In this document: one piece after another, positions 60,460-64,000 of the stretch
How positions within the stretch are numbered: the first letter of the stretch is position 1
Layout: every line of letters begins with the position of its first letter
Assembly (NCBI GenBank): GCA_905200545.1
Contig: CAJKKQ010000006.1
Coordinates: 62,001 to 126,000 of the forward strand
DNA: 64,000 nucleotides
Reading direction: 5' to 3'
DNA from: an uncultured Oscillibacter sp.
GTDB lineage: Bacteria > Bacillota > Clostridia > Oscillospirales > Oscillospiraceae
Position numbers and translations under genes: made by a program
The notes under the pieces: generated by a model
Told to the model about the DNA's origin: nothing
The model's database searches: none
What the model saw: only the letters and a program-made list of their open reading frames with translations

Positions 60460-61878
60460 ATGTCCAAAGACCGTTACGAATCCCCTCTGGCGTCCCGGTA
60501 CGCCTCGGAGTTTATGCTGCACCTCTTCTCCCCGGATATGCGCATCCAGACCTGGCGGCGGCTGTGGGTGGCCCTGGCCCGGGCGGAGCACAACCTGGGG
60601 CTCCCCATCACGGCGGAGCAGGTGGCGGAGCTGGAGGCCCACATCACCGACATCGACTATGACACCGCAGCCGCCCGGGAAAAGGAAGTCCGCCACGACG
60701 TGATGGCCCACGTCTATACCTACGGCAAGGCGGCCCCCTCCGCCGCCGGCATCATTCACCTGGGCGCCACATCCTGCTATGTCACCGACAACGCCGACCT
60801 CATCCTCTACCGGGAGGGCCTCAAGTACCTGCGGGGCGAGCTTCTGGCGGTGTTGCGGAACCTCAGCGCCTTTGCCGACAAGTACAAGGCCACCCCCACT
60901 CTGGGCTACACCCACTATCAGCCCGCCCAGCTGGTGACCATCGGCAAGCGGGCCACCCTCTGGATGCAGGACCTCCTCTCCGATCTGGAGGAGCTGGACT
61001 TCGTCACCGACAACCTGCGCTTTTTGGGCTGCCGGGGCACCACCGGCACCGAGGCCAGCTTCCTGGACCTCTTTGACGGAGACGGCGCCAAGGTGGACGA
61101 GATGAACCGCCAGATCAGCGCCGAGTTCGGCTTTGCCAAGTGCTTCGACGTCTGCGGCCAGACCTATCCCCGGAAGGTGGACAGCCGGATTTTGAACGTC
61201 CTCTCCTCCATTGCCCAGAGCTGCTACCGCATGGCAAACGACCTGCGGCTCCTCCAGCACGACCGGCAGGTGGAAGAGCCCTTCGAGAAAAACCAGATCG
61301 GCTCCTCCGCTATGGCCTACAAGCGCAACCCCATGCGCTCCGAGCGCATCTGCTCCCTTTCCCGCTACCTGATGGCGGACGCCATGAACGCGCCCATGAC
61401 CGCCTCCGTCCAGTGGCTGGAGCGGACGCTGGACGACTCCGCCAACCGCCGCATCTCCATGCCGGAGGGCTTCCTCTGCGCCGACGCCATTTTGCGCCTG
61501 GCCCAGAACGTCACCGACGGGCTCCACGTCAACGAGAAGGTGGTGGAGGCCACGGTGCGGGAGTACCTGCCCTTCATCGCCACGGAGAATCTGATGATGG
61601 AGGCGGTGAAGCGGGGCGGCAACCGCCAGGAGCTCCACGAGATCATCCGCAAATGCTCCATGGCCGCCACCGCCCGGATGAAGGAGGGCGAAAAGTGCGA
61701 CCTCCTGGCCCGTCTGGCGGCGGAGCCCGCCTTCGGCATGACGGAAGCGGAGATGGAAGAGCTCCTGACCCCCGGTGCCTATATCGGCCGCTGCCAGAGC
61801 CAGGTGGAGGCCTTCCTCTCCCGGGTGCAGCCGCTGCTCTCCGGCGCCACCAGGGAAAAAGCGGAGATCAATCTGTAA
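60460..61878 (+). CDS. purB: Adenylosuccinate lyase
   Basis: 472-aa fumarase-superfamily enzyme that works twice in purine synthesis, splitting SAICAR and adenylosuccinate. Signature SSAMAYKRNPMRSERI (near residue 287) is the conserved loop, with catalytic His/Ser in GATSCYVTDNAD and TLGYTHYQPAQ. The ATG at 60460 after AAAGGTGG is preferred to a GTG four codons earlier. A hairpin ends the transcript. Confidence 0.96.
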   Translation: MSKDRYESPLASRYASEFMLHLFSPDMRIQTWRRLWVALARAEHNLGLPITAEQVAELEAHITDIDYDTAAAREKEVRHDVMAHVYTYGKAAPSAAGIIHLGATSCYVTDNADLILYREGLKYLRGELLAVLRNLSAFADKYKATPTLGYTHYQPAQLVTIGKRATLWMQDLLSDLEELDFVTDNLRFLGCRGTTGTEASFLDLFDGDGAKVDEMNRQISAEFGFAKCFDVCGQTYPRKVDSRILNVLSSIAQSCYRMANDLRLLQHDRQVEEPFEKNQIGSSAMAYKRNPMRSERICSLSRYLMADAMNAPMTASVQWLERTLDDSANRRISMPEGFLCADAILRLAQNVTDGLHVNEKVVEATVREYLPFIATENLMMEAVKRGGNRQELHEIIRKCSMAATARMKEGEKCDLLARLAAEPAFGMTEAEMEELLTPGAYIGRCQSQVEAFLSRVQPLLSGATREKAEINL

Positions 61879-61891
61879 GGACAATCTCTGA

Positions 61892-61919
61892 GGATGGCCG
61901 CCGTACACGGCGGCCATCC
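61892..61919 (+). terminator. Hairpin after purB
   Basis: 12-bp stem GGATGGCCGCCG / CGGCGGCCATCC, loop TACA, with a poor T-run (CTGTTTCC). Confidence 0.65.
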
Positions 61920-61994
61920 CTGTTTCCCCGGCTTTTTGGCGATCTAACGCACCGGAAAAAAGGCGGGAACAATGAAAACTGGAAGTATTACCTA

Positions 61995-62022
61995 TTGCGT
62001 TTTCCCAATTTTCTGATAGGAT
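61995..62022 (+). promoter_or_regulatory. Possible promoter of glnN
   Basis: TTGCGT (61995-62000), 16 bp, TAGGAT (62017-62022), 82 bp before the ATG. Matches are moderate. Confidence 0.35.
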
Positions 62023-62103
62023 AGCCTATAAGGGCTTGCTGGAAAATGGGCGGAGCAGTCCGCCTGGTTTCGAGCAAGTCCCACAAGAAGGAGGAGGACC
62101 CCT

Positions 62104-64000
62104 ATGAGCACCAATCTGAAACTTACCGAGCTGTTCGGCAGCATGGTCTTTAACGAGGAGACCATGAAGGAGCGGCTCTCTTCCGCATCCTATAAAACCT
62201 GGAAGCAGTGCGTCACCGACGGCTCGCCCCTGGATCTCTCCACCGCCAACGAGATCGCCGAGGCCATGAAGCAGTGGGCGGTGGAGAAGGGCGCCACCCA
62301 CTATACCCACTGGTTCCAGCCCATGACCGGCGTCACCGCGGAAAAACACGACAGCTTCATTGTCCCTGCCGGCGGCGGCAAGATCATTATGGAGTTCTCG
62401 GGCAAGGAGCTGGTCCGGGGTGAGTCCGATGCTTCCTCCTTCCCCTCCGGCGGCCTGCGGGCCACCTTTGAGGCCCGGGGCTACACCGCCTGGGACCCCA
62501 CCTCCTTTGCCTTCATCAAGGAGGGATCCCTCTGCATCCCCACCATTTTCTGCTCCTACTCCGGTGCGGCCCTGGACAAGAAGACGCCCCTGCTGCGGTC
62601 CATAGACGAGGTCTCCCGCCAGGCGGTTCGCATTCTGCGGCTCTTCGGTGACATGGAGACCAAGCGGGTGGTGGCCCAGGTGGGCCCCGAGCAGGAGTAC
62701 TTCCTCATTGACAAGAAGCTCTACAACCAGCGGGAGGACCTGCGCATGTGCGGCCGCACCCTCTTCGGTGCCCGCCCGCCTCGGGGCCAGGAGCTGGAGG
62801 ACCACTACTACGGTGCCATCCGTCCCCGGGTGGCCGCCTACATGAAAGACCTGGATGAGGAGCTGTGGAAGCTTGGCATCTACAGCAAAACCAAGCACAA
62901 CGAGGTGGCACCCTCCCAGCATGAGATGGCCCCCATCTACACCGACGCCAACAGCGCCTGCGACCAGAACCAGTTGACCATGGAGGTCATGAAGAAGGTG
63001 GCCGAGCGCCACGACCTGGTGTGCCTGCTCCACGAAAAGCCCTTTGCCGGCGTCAACGGCTCCGGCAAGCACGACAACTGGTCGTTGTCCACCGACAGCG
63101 GCAAGAACCTCTTCAAGCCCGGCTCCACCCCCAGCCAGAATGCCCAGTTTTTGCTGTTCCTGGCGGCCTTTGTCAAGGGCGTGGACGAGTATCAGGACTT
63201 CCTGCGGGCCACGGTGGCCTTCCCCGGCAATGACCACCGCCTGGGTGCCCAGGAGGCGCCGCCCGCCATCCTCTCCATCTTCCTGGGCGACGAGCTCAGC
63301 GCCGTGGTGGACGCCATTATCAACGGCACGGAGTATCAGGACTCCGGCAAGCGCACGCTGCAGATCGGCGTGGACGTGATGCCCCCCATCCCCCAGGACA
63401 ACACCGACCGCAATCGCACCTCCCCCATGGCTTTCACCGGCAACAAGTTCGAGTTCCGGATGCTGGGCTCCTCCCAGTCCATTTCCGGCCCCAACATCGC
63501 CCTGAACACCATTATGGCCGAGGAACTCCAGCAGTTTGCCGACGAGCTGGAGGGCTCCAAAGATTTCCGGCGGGATCTGTCCGCCCTGATCCGCCGGGTG
63601 TTCACCGAGCACCGGCGCATCATCTTCGACGGCAACGGCTATGACGACGGCTGGGTGGCCGAGGCCGCCCGTCGGGGGCTCAGCAACCTGGTCTCCACCG
63701 CCGATGCCCTGCCCATGTACACCGCGCCCAAGAACGTGGATCTGTTTGTCAAGCACGGCATCTACACCCTGGGTGAGATCGAGGCCCGGGCGGAGATCCA
63801 CATTGAGAACTACAGCGCCGTCATCTCCATCGAGGCCAAGACCATGGCGGATATGATCCGCCACCAGATCCTCCCTGCCGTCTCCGGCTACGCCGATGAA
63901 CTGTGCCAGCGGGCGTACCACAAGGATTCCATGGGCGTTCCCTGCCGGTATGAAAAGCAGGTGGCCGGGAAGATCAGCGCTCTGACGGACCTCTTGATGG
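62104..64000 (+). CDS. glnN: Glutamine synthetase type III, N-terminal part (gene runs off the right edge)
   Basis: First 632 codons of a ~700-residue GSIII, which makes glutamine from glutamate and ammonium with ATP. GSIII marks are FGSMVFNEETMKERLS at the N-terminus, HWFQPMTG, PSFPSGGLRATFEARGYTAWDPTS, GPEQEYFLID with metal-binding Glu, KHNEVAPSQHEMAP, HEKPFAGVNGSGKHDNWSL, and FRMLGSSQSI. The usual catalytic residues appear intact. AAGGAGG lies 9 nt upstream. The C-terminus lies beyond the window. It is a frequent ammonium-assimilation enzyme in gut Clostridia and Bacteroidetes. Confidence 0.95.
   Translation, partial: MSTNLKLTELFGSMVFNEETMKERLSSASYKTWKQCVTDGSPLDLSTANEIAEAMKQWAVEKGATHYTHWFQPMTGVTAEKHDSFIVPAGGGKIIMEFSGKELVRGESDASSFPSGGLRATFEARGYTAWDPTSFAFIKEGSLCIPTIFCSYSGAALDKKTPLLRSIDEVSRQAVRILRLFGDMETKRVVAQVGPEQEYFLIDKKLYNQREDLRMCGRTLFGARPPRGQELEDHYYGAIRPRVAAYMKDLDEELWKLGIYSKTKHNEVAPSQHEMAPIYTDANSACDQNQLTMEVMKKVAERHDLVCLLHEKPFAGVNGSGKHDNWSLSTDSGKNLFKPGSTPSQNAQFLLFLAAFVKGVDEYQDFLRATVAFPGNDHRLGAQEAPPAILSIFLGDELSAVVDAIINGTEYQDSGKRTLQIGVDVMPPIPQDNTDRNRTSPMAFTGNKFEFRMLGSSQSISGPNIALNTIMAEELQQFADELEGSKDFRRDLSALIRRVFTEHRRIIFDGNGYDDGWVAEAARRGLSNLVSTADALPMYTAPKNVDLFVKHGIYTLGEIEARAEIHIENYSAVISIEAKTMADMIRHQILPAVSGYADELCQRAYHKDSMGVPCRYEKQVAGKISALTDLLM

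Overview
The window is high-GC DNA from a spore-forming Clostridia, most likely an Oscillospiraceae gut anaerobe of the Flavonifractor / Lawsonibacter / Intestinimonas type. This placement is inferred from the gene repertoire, not from a search. The clues are gpr and spoIIP (sporulation), a TatD-linked radical SAM gene, type III glutamine synthetase, DUF1846, DUF624 (YesL), SLH-domain surface proteins, strong AGGAGG ribosome sites and several TTG starts. I read 57 protein genes, two of them cut by the window ends. I see no tRNA, rRNA, CRISPR array or intact insertion sequence.

Layout. 1-4.3 kb: metG (partial), a MATE exporter, exonuclease III and a DUF624 membrane protein. 4.5-12.2 kb: one carbohydrate-uptake operon (LacI regulator, MalG-type permease, binding lipoprotein, MalF-type permease, metallo-beta-lactamase-fold hydrolase, PfkB kinase, MsmK/UgpC ATPase) with two near-identical palindromic cre/LacI-like operators in front. 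12.3-19.3 kb: a TetR regulator divergent from a three-gene locus (99-aa protein, RND/MMPL transporter, 1140-aa surface protein with GLUG repeats). 19.5-31.4 kb: housekeeping and sporulation genes (TSUP permeases, PhoH, gpr, rpsT, tatD with its radical SAM partner, rpsF-ssb-rpsR, spoIIP) and several unknown membrane or lipoproteins.

31.5-37.9 kb: a thiamine salvage island. Two divergent promoters, each followed by a TPP riboswitch and an intrinsic terminator, drive thiW-thiM (thiazole uptake and kinase) to the left and thiE-thiD-thiT-tenA-cytX to the right. No thiC, thiG or thiH is present, so this locus scavenges thiazole, pyrimidine and whole thiamine. Two tandem copies of a ~92-nt structured element separate thiE from thiD.

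38.3-47.5 kb: nfo, an 8-oxoguanine-deaminase-like amidohydrolase, and a sigma-54 enhancer-binding regulator followed by a well-formed -24/-12 promoter ahead of a MalY/PatB-type lyase and a dicarboxylate/amino-acid symporter. Next come ArsR and an ArsP-type permease that appears to be only an N-terminal half; both genes carry the same ArsR-like operator. 47.7-52.4 kb: a 1566-aa secreted beta-helix protein with three C-terminal SLH domains. 52.6-64 kb: pyridoxamine kinase, a tiny stand-alone transcription unit, tex plus a zincin-like protein, DUF4230, DUF1846, then purA, purB and glnN (partial).

Starts were moved from the longest open frame to the codon with a good ribosome site wherever the two disagreed. 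All family calls come from reading the translations and motifs.
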